This document shows positions 50,672 to 61,797 of a DNA stretch of 64,000 nt, piece after piece. Made by a program: the position numbers and the translations under genes. Source of the stretch: Tetranychus cinnabarinus (lineage: Eukaryota; Arthropoda; Arachnida; Trombidiformes; Tetranychidae); NCBI GenBank assembly GCA_022266195.1, contig WHVY01000002.1:5967001-6031000 (forward strand). The letters run 5' to 3'. Each line of letters begins with the position of its first letter. Positions within the stretch are counted from its first letter, which is position 1. The notes under the pieces are model-generated. The model ran no database searches. It saw only the letters and a program-made list of their open reading frames with translations, and was not told the origin of the DNA.

Positions 50672-51928
50672 TATTGGAGGTGATCATCTTTTTTTTATTG
50701 TTTGGCTATACTTTTGTTTCGATTGAAAAAGCTAAGCTCAACAATTTGACGTCCATTTTAACTCATTGTCATCATCATGTACTTTTTTTCATTATTATTT
50801 TACATGTAAAATATCTTCACCTAAGCTTAAGCATATCAGTTTCGTCTTTAAGTTTTCACGATGAAATTCATGCTCAAAATGACATTTACCTTTCAATTGA
50901 GGTTTTCATATTTTTGCTTCTCTCTTGTTTCCGAAGCTTTCTATTGATAATAATTTGCAAAGTTTACTTTTCCATCAAAAGGCAAACCAAAAACACTAAT
51001 TTTCAAATCATTTAATGTAGTAAACCTTTTTTCACAGATATTTTATGTTTGTTAGTAATGATTGTTATTAGAAATGCATTGATCATAATAAACTGCATTT
51101 TGTGCGGATTGATTTATAATAAAAATTTGAACCTTTCTCTTGATTTCATCCCAACTAATGTTAAGAATTATTTGTGGAGTTTCTGTGAAGACGCAAGAAT
51201 GAATAATCTCAGGAATCTTTTAACAAAAGCCTATTTGAGTTCATTTGACTTGATTTCATTTACTTGTAACAATTTTTACAATCTCTGGCTAAACTCAAGT
51301 GTTGCCAAAAGCTTAAAAGTAATGAACGTTCATCTAAATCTGATTGTTTATTTACATCTTAGGAGTGAAATTATGTTATCAAATTGTGGTAATAGTGGAT
51401 TAAAAATAAACAAATGAAAGTAAAAAAACGAAAATGAACCTCACAGACCTTGGAATTTTTGCTTTGAATTCCAGGCAAAATTGAAGTCAGGGTTGAATAA
51501 TGAATAATACGAGGTAGATGAAAGATGAAATGAATGTTGATAGTAAAAAATAACCTAAAAATATATATTATTCATCCATAGCTAAATCTTTATTCTCGGT
51601 GATTATTCATTTAAATCGGTTGAAAGATGCTTTGAGGGGGAAGATGAAGGCGGAGTGAAACTTGGAGTGTTTGGCCCATAATAATAATAACAATGAAGAT
51701 GCTGGTAAATAGTGTCAAATCTCGACTAATTTAGCAGCTATTGAGTTGACTTGAGGTGAACAATTTAATCATCCAAATAGATTGCTTACAAAGTGAGCTT
51801 AAGGGTGAGAGACTCTTAAATATAAATTGAATAAGATTGAGATTCACTCTTGTCCAAAGCACAGTTTCAGTTTTGTTTACATTTTTAACTCTTTATTTGT
51901 GTGTTGCTTAGACATCGACATCTTTAAT
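50672..51928. other. 3' UTR of MTCL/SOGA-like gene and calponin-1 promoter
   Basis: Long AT-rich stretch. Open frames at 50674-51015 and 51049-51417 are T-rich, match no family and follow the stop codon of the upstream gene, so I treat them as 3' UTR or intergenic. Confidence 0.5.
51821..51850 (+). promoter_or_regulatory. TATA box and initiator of calponin gene 1
   Basis: TATAAA at 51821-51826 is followed about 25 bp later by TTCACTC, close to the arthropod initiator TCAKTY. The spacing is right for a focused TATA/Inr promoter and would give a 5' UTR of about 85 nt before the ATG at 51929. A TATA promoter suits a strongly expressed muscle gene. Confidence 0.5.
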
Positions 51929-52706
51929 ATGGCTAATCGTGGTGCTGCTTATGGGATTGCTGCTCAAGTCCAATGTAAAGTAAGTAAATTTAAGTTGATA
52001 GATTGATAAATTATTAATAATCAAAATTATCATTGACCATAGTTAACAAATAAACGAGATATTGAATTGGAAAATGAGATTCTGCTTTGGATGTCTGAAA
52101 TAATCGGTGAACCATTGCCAAGAGGTGAACTCGGTGATGTACTTCGTAATGGAGTTTACCTTTGCAAGTAAGTAAACCCAATTATTTGATTAACCCAATT
52201 TACCCAATACAGTATTGATAATAATCTGACTGTCAATGTGTTTATTGATTGTAAATTTCAGACTAATGAACCGTTTGGACCCAAGTACATGTACAAAAAT
52301 CAACAACACCAATGCTCCATTCAAAATAATGGAAAATATTGACCATTTTCTCAGAGCTGCTCGTAAATATGGAGTTTCTGAGATTGACCTTTTCCAATCG
52401 GTTGATTTAGTTGAGAAACGTAATATTCCCGGTGTTGTTCAGTGTCTTATGGCAATTGGTCGATGTGTAAGTCCATCATTCTATGTTTCCTTTAGTCATT
52501 GCAACCATTTTTGTTTTCTCATTCAGGGTTATCTTCATCCCGAGTTCCGTGGACCTTACCTTGGACCTAAACCTGCTGAAGAGTCAAAAAGAGATTTTAG
52601 TGAAGAAACTTTGATTAAAGGTAAAACAGTGATTAACCTACAATATGGAACCAACAAAGGAGCCAACCAACAAGGCCTCAATTTTGGTAACTTTAGACAC
52701 ATGTAA
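51929..52706 (+). CDS. Calponin/transgelin-like muscle protein (Mp20 type), copy 1
   Basis: Actin-associated protein with one CH domain and one calponin-like repeat. Exons 51929-51979, 52043-52167, 52262-52466 and 52527-52706 give 186 residues, the usual size of transgelin/Mp20. The CH domain spans exons 2-3: LENEILLWMSEIIGE, GDVLRNGVYLCKLMNRLDP, FKIMENIDHFLRAARKYGVS and DLVEKRNIPGVVQCLMAIGR. The C-terminus has the calponin repeat VINLQYGTNKGANQQGLNFG and ends FRHM. Intron positions and phases are the same as in copy 2. AATAAA at 52971-52976 is a likely poly(A) signal. Confidence 0.95.
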
Positions 52707-54197
52707 TGGTTAAGGGTTTACAGCCTTAATGACAAGACATCTTTGATTGTGTTGATTTCAATCATCTAAATTTACTTCACTTTATGTAAATATTGTCTGG
52801 TTAAGTCAAACTCTCAAGCCTTTTCAAAGGCATGTTTACAATGTTACCAAAGAAAGGGTAAAAATAATAAATTGTATTCTCTACATAAAATGCTGACATT
52901 TAATACTAATAAATGTTTTCAAGTGTAATTTGAATTGTGAATATAATTGTATCTTTAAAGTCTGGTTATCAATAAACTGGCATAAATTTACTTTTCAACT
53001 ATTATTATACACTTTATAAACATTATTGTATACCAATGAGCAATATCTTTCAACAAGTAGTCAACAGATTGTTGCTTATGTTATGTTGCATGGCAATCTG
53101 CCAATTCATGTTTCAGTCAATATTCACTTGGAACCTCAAATCTTCTCCTTTTTTTCAAATTATTTTATCCTTAGCTTGCAAACGAGTTACAGTGATATTA
53201 ATACTTGCACAAACATCGTTACAATTATAATATATTTTTGAGTACGCATTTAAAAAATAGTAAAATTAATAACAACCATAGAATTGATTTTTATATTTAG
53301 CCAATGAGGAACCCAAGAAAATGTGGAAATATTTTCCTTTTCCTAAACTATTTTTCTGCTTAGTTGGATTCTCAAATTTCTGACCCACTTTTCATCATAA
53401 TTTTCATGCTAATCTGCCAGTTAATTCAATGAAAATTATCATCAAAAAATATGTTTGATGCGATGAAAGATTGGGAACATTTCAGTCATTAGCTTTTACT
53501 TTTAAGCCAAATCTTCAAATCTTATTATCCAATATTATTTACAAATCAAGAAATTAAGAGAAGAAACAATTAAATTTCAAATTGTTCAAGCTGAATATCA
53601 GTAAAGACCAGAAAAATCAGTGAAACAATCAAAGGCCGAGAAAAATAGTGATTAATATCGAGAGTCTTTAACCAAAGCTGTATTGAAAATCTGCCCAAAA
53701 AGGGGCAAAATTCAGATTGAATTGCTTTAGTTTAGGCCCTGAAAGGGTGAATTGTTGATAAATGTTCATTGGTTATCAGAGGTTTAATTGAATTTAATTT
53801 CCACACCTTTTACTCAAGCCATTTGTATAGACATTTAAGGTTGGGTTAATGCAGTTTTGGAAGTGAATCATGTCACTTGTTAGGATATTGGCTTGTAACC
53901 TAATTGCTAGTTATATTTGAAATATAAGTAGGAAAGGAAGCAAGGAACATGTAAATGATATTATAGCCAAAAATATCGCTATCGCCTCCAACACCATGGA
54001 GTAGGAGGGACGAAAATGTATATCGGCAGTGATTCTGGAAAAGTTGAGTAAAAACTGTTCATATTAACTTTAAGTTTCAGTTTGAAGTTTGAGTTTCTTG
54101 GGTAAAATCATTTCAATCGTCTTTTCAGCTTATATATTAAAAAAACCTAAAAACCTTTTAATTTCCCTCTGATTACCTTTATTATTTATTGATCAAA
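52707..54197. other. Intergenic between calponin copies
   Basis: About 1.5 kb. The frames at 53026-53241 are T-rich and match nothing. TATATA at 54131-54136 lies about 65 bp upstream of the copy-2 start and could be its TATA box. Confidence 0.45.
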
Positions 54198-55378
54198 ATG
54201 TCTCTTGCTGCTCAAGTAACTGCTAAGGTAAGTAACACTTGTTTCAATGTTAACCTTTATTTTTTTCATTGCTTTCTATTCAGGGTTAGTTTCATGCACA
54301 CGAAACTAATTGTCATCATAATATTAGTTACAACCTACATTATTTTTCATTCTTCATCTTATCCCAACATTCATTATCATCTTCATTCCTCTTCATTTCA
54401 TTTTATTCCCTACTAATCTAATAATGTATTGTTATTGTTTGTTTACATCGTTTCACAATTGATTTACCTTAACCATCTTGGATCCATTTGGATTTAATAT
54501 TTGATTATGTTGTTATCAACGTCCATTTGTTTATTGTTTTAATCTGAAGCTTGCTGGTAAACGGGATGCTCAATTGGAGTCCGAGATTCTTCAATGGATT
54601 GCAGCCATTGTTGGTGACCCACTTCCAAATGGATCTTTTGAAGAAGTCCTGAAAGATGGAGTTATACTTTGCAAGTAAGTCTAGATTTAGTAAATTTAAG
54701 ATTTATTATAACAATCAAACGTAACAATTATTACATTACTAAGATAGTGCAATTGCAGCTGTTAGTATCTTGATTTTCAGCTCTCAATCTGATGTATCAA
54801 AATTAGTCCAATCAGTTAAATGATAACATAGCTTTAATATGAATGTACTTTTTTCATCATTACCATAGATTGATGAACAAACTCGCTCCAGGATCATGCA
54901 AAAAGATTGCTACTTCTGGCCCAAGCTTTAAATTAATGGAAAATATTAACTCTTTCCAAACAGCAGCTCGAGCTTACGGTGTTCCTGAAATTGATGTTTT
55001 CCAAACTGTCGATTTATTCGAAAAGCGAAACATCCCTCAAGTCACTCAATGTCTTTTAGCATTAGGAAGAACTGTGAGTATTCTTGTGTTTAAAATTTTA
55101 CTAATATCTTTGTCTCTTAATTGATCTGAATCGCTGTAAGCCTGAATATGTTTTATTAACTGTATTTGACGTTTATTTTATTTCTGTGTGTTTCTCAGTG
55201 TTATCTTCACTCTGACTTCAAAGGACCCTACCTCGGACCAAAGCCCGCTGAGGAATGCAAACGGGAATTTACCGAGGAACAACTTCGAGCCAGTGATGGA
55301 ATCATCAACTTGCAATATGGTTCAAATAAAGGAGCTAACCAAAGTGGACAAAACTTCGGAAACTCAAGACACATGTAG
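54198..55378 (+). CDS. Calponin/transgelin-like muscle protein (Mp20 type), copy 2
   Basis: Paralogue of copy 1. Exons 54198-54227, 54550-54674, 54869-55073 and 55199-55378 encode 179 residues. Exons 2, 3 and 4 have exactly the same lengths as in copy 1 (125, 205 and 180 nt); only the N-terminal exon differs (10 codons against 17). CH-domain blocks are LESEILQWIAAIVGDPLPNG, LMNKLAPGSCKKI, FKLMENINSFQTAARAYGVP and DLFEKRNIPQVTQCLLALGR. The calponin repeat is IINLQYGSNKGANQSGQNFG, ending SRHM. A broken relative of this copy lies at 40890-41690. An upstream in-frame ATG at 54189 would add three residues. Confidence 0.95.
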
Positions 55379-55995
55379 ACACATTTATAATCGCAAATTG
55401 ACTCAAGAAAAAAAGCAAATTAAAATCAACCCATCCTATTATTTAAATTGGATTGAAGCTTGCTAATCCTTGTTAATTTGGAGCATCTTTTCTCGCAATT
55501 GGATAAATGTTCAGTGAATAATTTCAATATAATTGTTCACAAAAATGATTTTACTGGCAATGTTGTTGATTGCTCTTTTTGTTCATTCTGATTGAATCAA
55601 ATAAAATTAAAAGACCTCGAATCAATCAATAATAATTAAACTAACGTCGAAATATTTTGGTTGTGAATTAATTTTGGTTGATTCTGAAGATTGATTGATT
55701 GAAGATTCATTTTTAAACTTGACACTAACCTTATAATGAATAAATCAAAAGCAATCAATCTTACTCTTTTCAAATTCAAGGGTAATAATTTGGCAAGCAA
55801 GGCTTGTCGATTGAAAAAAATGTGAAATCATTTGAATGCATAGACTTGGTAGTTAGAGGAATAAAATGTCGCCAAGTTTTGGTGATACTCATGAATAGTT
55901 TGGAGATAAACCAAGTTTTATTTGAAATTTTACTTAACAAGCATTTATACAGATAAAAGAATTGAATTTTAATTGATTGGTAAGTTAAGGTGAAA
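55379..55995. other. Convergent 3' flanks, no gene seen
   Basis: 3' UTR of calponin copy 2 (AATAAA at 55600-55605) and of NOM1. No supported frame. Confidence 0.5.
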
Positions 55996-57948
55996 CTATT
56001 TTTTCAAAAATAGCATTTTCTCTTTATACTGTGGATCCATGAAACAAGAAATGAACAGTTTCAAAGCAACTGTAAACGGATCCTTGGGTTTTAACTTTGA
56101 TAGGATTTTGGTTATAATTGGTTCATCCGAAGTGAAGACAGGTATTAAAATAGATTTGAGTAAGTCAACTGATTCCTCGCTGAGATCGTTGAATTGGAAG
56201 TTTTTGAGAACTGTGATTGGAATCACGTCAAGTTTCAATAGCTCTACAATATATTTGCACATGTTTGACTTTTCAATTTTAGAAAGTCGTTCTGGTTCGT
56301 TCAATCGATCTTTGAGAGAGTAAATTAATGCCATTTTGTATTTTCGATCTCCAGAGGACAATTGCTTGAATAAGTAAATATAGAATGGATTAAATTTTTT
56401 CTCCTTAAGAGCAACTAGAAGACAAACATTCATGACTTCTATGAAATTTTTACCACCAACTTTGATTAATCTTTGGGTACATTCAATATAATCTTCACAT
56501 GTGATTAAAGACTTCAAAATTGCTTTACGAAGAGGTGTCACTAGACGTAATTTAGCACATAATTTTTCACCAATATCCGACTCGATAGTTTTTGGCTCGG
56601 AAATTGTAATCTCCTCTGATGATGGTTCTTTAGTCTCAGTCTTTGATTCTTTTAGAGTTAGTCCACCATTAATCCACCAACGATTATTTTGAATCACTTC
56701 TTCAAATTTACCGGGTATATAAGAAACCTTTGTTTTTGTTCTTAATCCATTTTTTATTGTTGCTCGAAGTGAATTTATATCCACTGAACATATGGGACTA
56801 TCCTCATTTAGACTGTTTAATTTGATTATGTTGTTGTTTTTTATAGCAGATAAAGCTTCTAGCATGAAGCTAATTCTTTTATCTGTTGTCTCGTATTTAA
56901 CTGCCTGAGATTGAATATTTTCAATCATTTTTTTCAGTCTGCTTGGATCACTTCTCCTCAATACGAATCCAATCATTCTGAGCTGCAGCAAAATCACTTG
57001 AATGCACTTTCTGTTGAAACGATTGACTAATTTATCGATGATGTCGAATATAAGATTTGAGTCAATCATTCCACATGCATGTAAATATGAAATGAAAGAT
57101 ACCAAATTGTCCATTAGCTTGGATTCTTCATCTTCTTTGCTATCTGTAAGTTTTGTCATTACAGAGTCAAATTTCTTCACGAATTGATGCACAACATGAC
57201 CACCGATTTCATCACCAATATTTGTATTTAGAACGGAGATCAGCATAGCATATTCTCCAATCAATCGTTGAGGTGATAAAAAGGAATCTTGAAGCAATTG
57301 ATCATTAATACATTTACACAAACACTGAGTCACTTGGAATAAACTATAGTCCTTAAGGACATCTTCAATGCTTGCAGAAATTGTCTGGAGATTACTTGCA
57401 GATAAACGGTTGAGAAGACCTCGTATCCTTTTCATTGCTTTTTCATCAATTTCATCTTCAACTGATGGTTCAGATTCTTGGTCATTTTTCTCCTTTGATT
57501 CGGCTTTGATAATATTTCCCTCTCTATCTCTCAATCTCCCATAAATGTCTTCTTTTAATTCTGTGGATTGTTCCCCATCAGATATATCATCATCACCATC
57601 ACTATTATTTGAACCAGCGCTTTCATCTGCGGAATTCAATCCATCATCATCTGTCATGTTATCTGAATCGTCTTCGGAGATCCATTCTTTTTTACGTTTT
57701 ACTCCAGTTTTGGGTTCAGCTTTTTTCTGTTTTACCTCAGTTTTAGGTTCAACTTTTTCAATAATAGACCATACATCACCAAGTCCAAAATCTTCAAAAC
57801 ATCGAGCAGAAGCATTTTTTCGTTTTTTGAATCCTAATTTATTTTCCAGTCTTCTGATTATCTCATTATCTGTTTCAATACCATCCCTGAGTGATGATAG
57901 TCTTGAATTTGAAGGGGCAGAAAGTGAAGCACCAGGTGATCTTTTCAT
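55996..57948 (-). CDS. NOM1: Nucleolar MIF4G/MA3-domain protein (NOM1/Sgd1)
   Basis: NOM1/Sgd1 proteins act in 40S ribosomal subunit assembly in the nucleolus and bind RNA helicase eIF4A3/Fal1. The single-exon frame gives 650 residues (human about 860). Residues 1-165 are charged and disordered with Lys-rich (GFKKRKN, KQKKAEPKTGVKRKKE) and Asp/Ser-rich tracts. The MIF4G-like repeat begins near 172 (MKRIRGLLNRLSASNLQTI) and covers …QCLCKCINDQLLQDSFLSPQ and LLQLRMIGFVLRRSDPSRLK. The MA3 domain begins near 465 (LRLVTPLRKAILKSLITCED) with EVMNVCLLVALKEKKFNPFY. The shorter length comes mostly from a reduced N-terminal tail. The gene is divergent with PIGL, whose start lies about 320 bp away. Confidence 0.88.
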   Translation of the reverse strand: MKRSPGASLSAPSNSRLSSLRDGIETDNEIIRRLENKLGFKKRKNASARCFEDFGLGDVWSIIEKVEPKTEVKQKKAEPKTGVKRKKEWISEDDSDNMTDDDGLNSADESAGSNNSDGDDDISDGEQSTELKEDIYGRLRDREGNIIKAESKEKNDQESEPSVEDEIDEKAMKRIRGLLNRLSASNLQTISASIEDVLKDYSLFQVTQCLCKCINDQLLQDSFLSPQRLIGEYAMLISVLNTNIGDEIGGHVVHQFVKKFDSVMTKLTDSKEDEESKLMDNLVSFISYLHACGMIDSNLIFDIIDKLVNRFNRKCIQVILLQLRMIGFVLRRSDPSRLKKMIENIQSQAVKYETTDKRISFMLEALSAIKNNNIIKLNSLNEDSPICSVDINSLRATIKNGLRTKTKVSYIPGKFEEVIQNNRWWINGGLTLKESKTETKEPSSEEITISEPKTIESDIGEKLCAKLRLVTPLRKAILKSLITCEDYIECTQRLIKVGGKNFIEVMNVCLLVALKEKKFNPFYIYLFKQLSSGDRKYKMALIYSLKDRLNEPERLSKIEKSNMCKYIVELLKLDVIPITVLKNFQFNDLSEESVDLLKSILIPVFTSDEPIITKILSKLKPKDPFTVALKLFISCFMDPQYKEKMLFLKK

Positions 57949-57964
57949 TGTTAATTTATTTTAC

Positions 57965-58151
57965 CTATTAAAAGTCATAATAAAACATTTAGTATAGAGT
58001 CACAGCCGAAACAACTCTGGTCAGTGAATTGTTGAGAGTCTTCAACAGACGTTCTTGTAAAGCATACAGTAACATTTTGGTTTTGCTGTTCAACTAATTG
58101 AAGCACATTTATCTATTAAAAGTCATAATAAAACATTTAGTTTAGAGTCAC
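57965..58151. repeat. 39-bp direct repeat pair in the NOM1-PIGL promoter region
   Basis: A 39-bp block beginning CTATTAAAAGTCATAATAAA occurs at 57965-58003 and again at 58113-58151 with one mismatch, 148 bp apart. It may be a short segmental duplication or paired control sites in the shared upstream region. Confidence 0.85.
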
Positions 58152-58264
58152 CAATGAGGAAACAAAAAATGAACTTACCTCCTCTTGAAGACTTATATTG
58201 ATCAAGGTAAAAAATGAGATTGTTTTATTGTAATTGACAAAAATAAGGTTTCCAAACATGTGGC

Positions 58265-59173
58265 ATGAAAAGTGTTGCTAAGCAACTGTTTCAAGCCAAA
58301 ACGTCCCAAACAGATGATCCGAATCCTTGTTTTGTAAAAGAGCTTCCCTGGTTTAAGGACATTTATGTTTCTTGTTTGTTTGATTTGATGAATTTATTTA
58401 CGGCTTGCATTATTTATATCATTCTTTGTGTTTTATTAGTAACTCAATGGGAGACCACTTTAGATAAGGAAACGTTTATGGAAAAGGACGCTTCAACTTT
58501 ACTGGTTATTGCACATCCAGATGATGAAACTATGTTCTTTGGTCCAGCTTTGATTAACTTGGCTACAGTAAAATCTAGTAAAACTTTTGTTTTGTGTCTC
58601 ACATCAGGGGACTATGATGGATTAGGAACCATTCGTAGGTTAGAATTGCTTGAAGCTATGAAAGAAATTGGATTGCCTGTCAAAAATGTTTTCATTACTG
58701 ATCATTTCATTGATGGAATGAATCAACATTGGAACCTGACTATGATTGCAATGGTTGTTAGTGAGAAAGTTCATGAGAACAACGTAAGTGAAGTGATCAC
58801 ATTTGATGAATATGGAATTAGTGGGCATCCCAATCATAAGGACACGAATGGATTTATTAAGATATTTGTATCTAATTTGAACCCATCAGTCAAATTCATG
58901 ACTTTGGAAAGTGTAAATATTTTCAGAAAATATTTATCTTTTCTAGAAGCTCCTATTTCGTTAATCGATTGGACTTTAAGAAAATTTCTAACAGAAACTT
59001 GTAATCAATCCAACGCAAAGTGCCAAAAGAAAGTGTTTATTGGCATAGAACCTTCAAAGTATCTTAAGTTGCTCGATTCATTATATCGTCATCAAAGTCA
59101 AATGGTTTGGTTCAGAAGGCTTTATTCATTGTTTTCAAGATATATGTTCATAAACACTCTTATCGAATGTTAA
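58265..59173 (+). CDS. PIGL: GlcNAc-PI de-N-acetylase (GPI anchor synthesis)
   Basis: Removes the acetyl group from GlcNAc-phosphatidylinositol, the second step of GPI anchor synthesis, on the cytoplasmic face of the ER. Single-exon frame of 302 residues (human 252). A membrane segment lies near residues 37-59 (NLFTACIIYIILCVLLV). The zinc-binding motif IAHPDDETMFFGP follows near 82-94, then SGDYDGLG…RRLELLEA, and the second metal motif ISGHPNHKDT near 188-197. This is the LmbE/PIG-L fold with all catalytic residues visible. The N-terminal 36 residues before the membrane segment are unusual; Met 58391 is a possible alternative start. The gene lies directly upstream of the RECQL4 pseudogene. 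Confidence 0.94.
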   Translation: MKSVAKQLFQAKTSQTDDPNPCFVKELPWFKDIYVSCLFDLMNLFTACIIYIILCVLLVTQWETTLDKETFMEKDASTLLVIAHPDDETMFFGPALINLATVKSSKTFVLCLTSGDYDGLGTIRRLELLEAMKEIGLPVKNVFITDHFIDGMNQHWNLTMIAMVVSEKVHENNVSEVITFDEYGISGHPNHKDTNGFIKIFVSNLNPSVKFMTLESVNIFRKYLSFLEAPISLIDWTLRKFLTETCNQSNAKCQKKVFIGIEPSKYLKLLDSLYRHQSQMVWFRRLYSLFSRYMFINTLIEC

Positions 59174-59249
59174 TTCTTCTACTGTCTGTGCTTTGGTAGA
59201 GACGATATACCGTTTTCACCAATATTCACGTCGAATACAATGTAATGGT

Positions 59250-59995
59250 AGTCTGGCGGGAAGTATTGGTTAGTCAAAACCTTTTTTTGTAAATTGTTGA
59301 TTCTTCTTTTAACTCTCTGTTTGTTTTCAAATTTCTATTTTTATAATTTCAATTAGTTTTTCTAGTTATGGAAAGGCTGGTTCCAAAAACTTTTAAAAGA
59401 TTAGTTCGAAGGAAAAAGGTTTTTTGTTCCAGAGGATTTAATAAAACCAATGTGAGGCAGTTCAAGAAGAAAGCCTGGAAACAAAAATGTAAGGGTAAAT
59501 CCATTACATGTTACATCTGTGATCAAGAAGGACATTGGGCTATCTTCAACTGTATAGAGCTTTGAAAGAGAAACTCAATATTAAAACATTTCTAGCCCTG
59601 ATGGCGACTACTACCTATGGAACCTGACTTGAAACCATTGAAAAGTTAAAAAAAGCGGAACTTGGAGTCGATAATTTTCCCAAACAGCTGCGATCATTCA
59701 ATTATCGAGAAATTAGCTGGTAAACTCTTAAGAATGGATTACGCTTCCTGATGGGCGAAAAACTCGTGGTTAAGATCAGATAGAGTTTACGAAATTATCC
59801 ATACGAATTTAGCCTTCAATTGGGATACTTTTACAAAATTTTCATCGCCAACTTGTGCATAAAATAAACTTTAGCTTATTATTTTCATAATCTCTCATAA
59901 AAAACAGAAACAAGTATTGAGCTTTTAGGAAGTTTGCTATCAAACAATAAAAGGGCACTTTCATGTTGATTGTTGTAAATCAGCTGGTTGATGCC
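59250..59995 (+). pseudogene. RECQL4 pseudogene with internal deletions
   Basis: A degraded copy of 37690-41510. It starts in the promoter block (TCTGGCGGGAAGTATTGGTT at 59252) and keeps the intron-acceptor-like tract and a start codon at 59368. The 65-codon frame retains the basic N-terminus and most of the zinc knuckle (CYICDQEGHWA). After GGACATTGGGCTA it jumps about 620 bp ahead, to the block GCTTTGAAAGAGAAACTCAA. Further jumps reach GCGGAACTTGGAGTC, ATCGAGAAATTAGCTGGTAA, GATGGGCGAAAAACTCGTGG and GATACTTTTAC. It ends with sequence matching 41430-41510, which lies inside the calponin pseudogene rather than in RECQL4. Helicase motifs I-VI are lost. Deletions rather than stop codons dominate. 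Confidence 0.92.
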
Positions 59996-60382
59996 CATCA
60001 TTCAGTCAAAATTGATAGGTTATTTTTTATCTATATGTTAATCCATGCATATGAATTAGCAAAATATTGATTATAATGCTTTGATAACTATTCAAATATG
60101 TTCCTTGTTCACATCTTGGAAGGCTATGGAGGTTATCGTATAGATGGCTGAGTGTTGGTAAAAACAGCTGTACAGATTATTTTGATTTCAACTTTGATTG
60201 TTACCTTTTTTACAAGTATCACTTAAATTATCTAATTTTATCTATTTATGTCATTCATCTTTGTTTCTAACGTGCTTTACGGAATATTTATTGCTACATT
60301 GCTACATGTGATTACTCCAAAGGAATTAAACATTTCTAGTTGTTGAAGCTCAATCAAATGAGCTCGTTTATAGTTTATTTAG

Positions 60383-61797
60383 ATGACATCTTCACCAAAA
60401 TTTTATGATTGTGACCAATTAATCAAATTTTATAACTGTTTCATTATTCGTGATGGTCAACTAGTAAAAGAGGATTTCTGGATTAAAAGTGGTAAAATTA
60501 TAAACCCAGAGCCAATCTTCTATGATGAAAAATCAAAACCTGATGTTGTGATAGATTGTAAACACAATATAATCGCTCCAGGATACATTGATCTCCAAAT
60601 AAATGGTAATTTCTTTTAATCTGATATTTCTTGAAATGATTCGTTAACATCAGGTAATTTGAATAAAATACTTTAAATTCTAAACTCTGGGTCTTTTCAT
60701 TTTTCAGGTGGATATGGATTCGATTTTTCCAACGACAATGTGGATATTGAAAAAGCTATTGACAGTGTTGCTCGAGGTATAGTTGAATCAGGCGTGACTT
60801 CATTTTGTCCAACTTTAATCACTCAATCGCCTGAATCTTATAAAAAGATCATTCCATTCATCCATAGACGACCAGGAAGCCTTGAAAATGGAGCCTCTAT
60901 TCTTGGTAATTTACATATCTCTCCTTTTATTTCAATTCATTTTTTCAACTTATGTTATCAGGTTTACACCTTGAAGGGCCTTTCATTAACCGCAAGAAAC
61001 GAGGAGCTCATCCAGAGCATTTGGTTCGTGATAATATCATGAAATCTTTCAATGAACTAGTTGATGTTTATGGTACCTTGGAAGATGTGGCAATAATTAC
61101 TCTCGCTCCAGAATTGGATGGAGGATCAATAATAAAAGAAATAGTTTCTCACAATATAATCGTTTCCATGGGACATTCAGTGGCAACTTTGAATCAGGGT
61201 TATGTGGCTATTTCAAACGGAGCCAATTTCATCACTCATCTATTCAATGCAATGTTACCGTTTCATCACCGTGATCCTGGCTTAGTTGGATTACTCGCCC
61301 ATTCTTATCCAAATTCATCTAAAGTCCCTGTTTATTATGGGATAATTGCTGATGGAATTCATACACATGATGCTGCTTTGCGAATTGCATATCAAACCAA
61401 TCCAGATGGCCTTGTTTGTGTAACCGATGCTATATCTGCTCTTGGATTGGAGCCAGGAAAGAAGCACAAATTAGGGGAACAATTTATCGAAATTTGCGAT
61501 TCAAAAGCTTTTATTGCCGGAACTGAGACACTTTGTGGATCAATTGCAACCATGTCTCAATGTGTTCGTAATTTGAATGCTGTAACAAACTGTGGGATAG
61601 TAAAGGCTGTCGAGTGTGCATCTCTACATCCAGCTCAAGTATTAGGAATCACTGAATTCAAAGGCACTCTCAATTTCGGATCAGATGCTGACTTTATTAT
61701 CCTAGACAATCAATTAAATGTTTTGGCTACTTTTATCGGTGGACAAAAAGTTTGGATTGCTGATCATTTCCCTATCAAAGCTGCGCAATTAAGCTAA
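60383..61797 (+). CDS. AMDHD2: N-acetylglucosamine-6-phosphate deacetylase
   Basis: Amidohydrolase that converts GlcNAc-6-P to GlcN-6-P in amino-sugar recycling. Exons 60383-60605, 60708-60905 and 60962-61797 encode 418 residues (human 409). The N-terminal beta segment ends with the APGYIDLQING GYG motif across intron 1. GLHLEGPFI follows at the start of exon 3, then MGHSVATLNQGY and THLFNAMLPFHHRDPG (metal and substrate residues), IADGIHTH, the catalytic Asp in CVTDAISALG, and AGTETLCGSIATM. The C-terminal sandwich has FGSDADFIILD. All catalytic positions look intact. Because a 3'-UTR-type flank separates it from LSM1, the two genes are neighbours rather than an operon. Confidence 0.95.

Noticed and set aside
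50674..51417. Two T-rich frames after the MTCL/SOGA-like stop
   Set aside because: Composition of 3' UTR and intergenic DNA; no family match.
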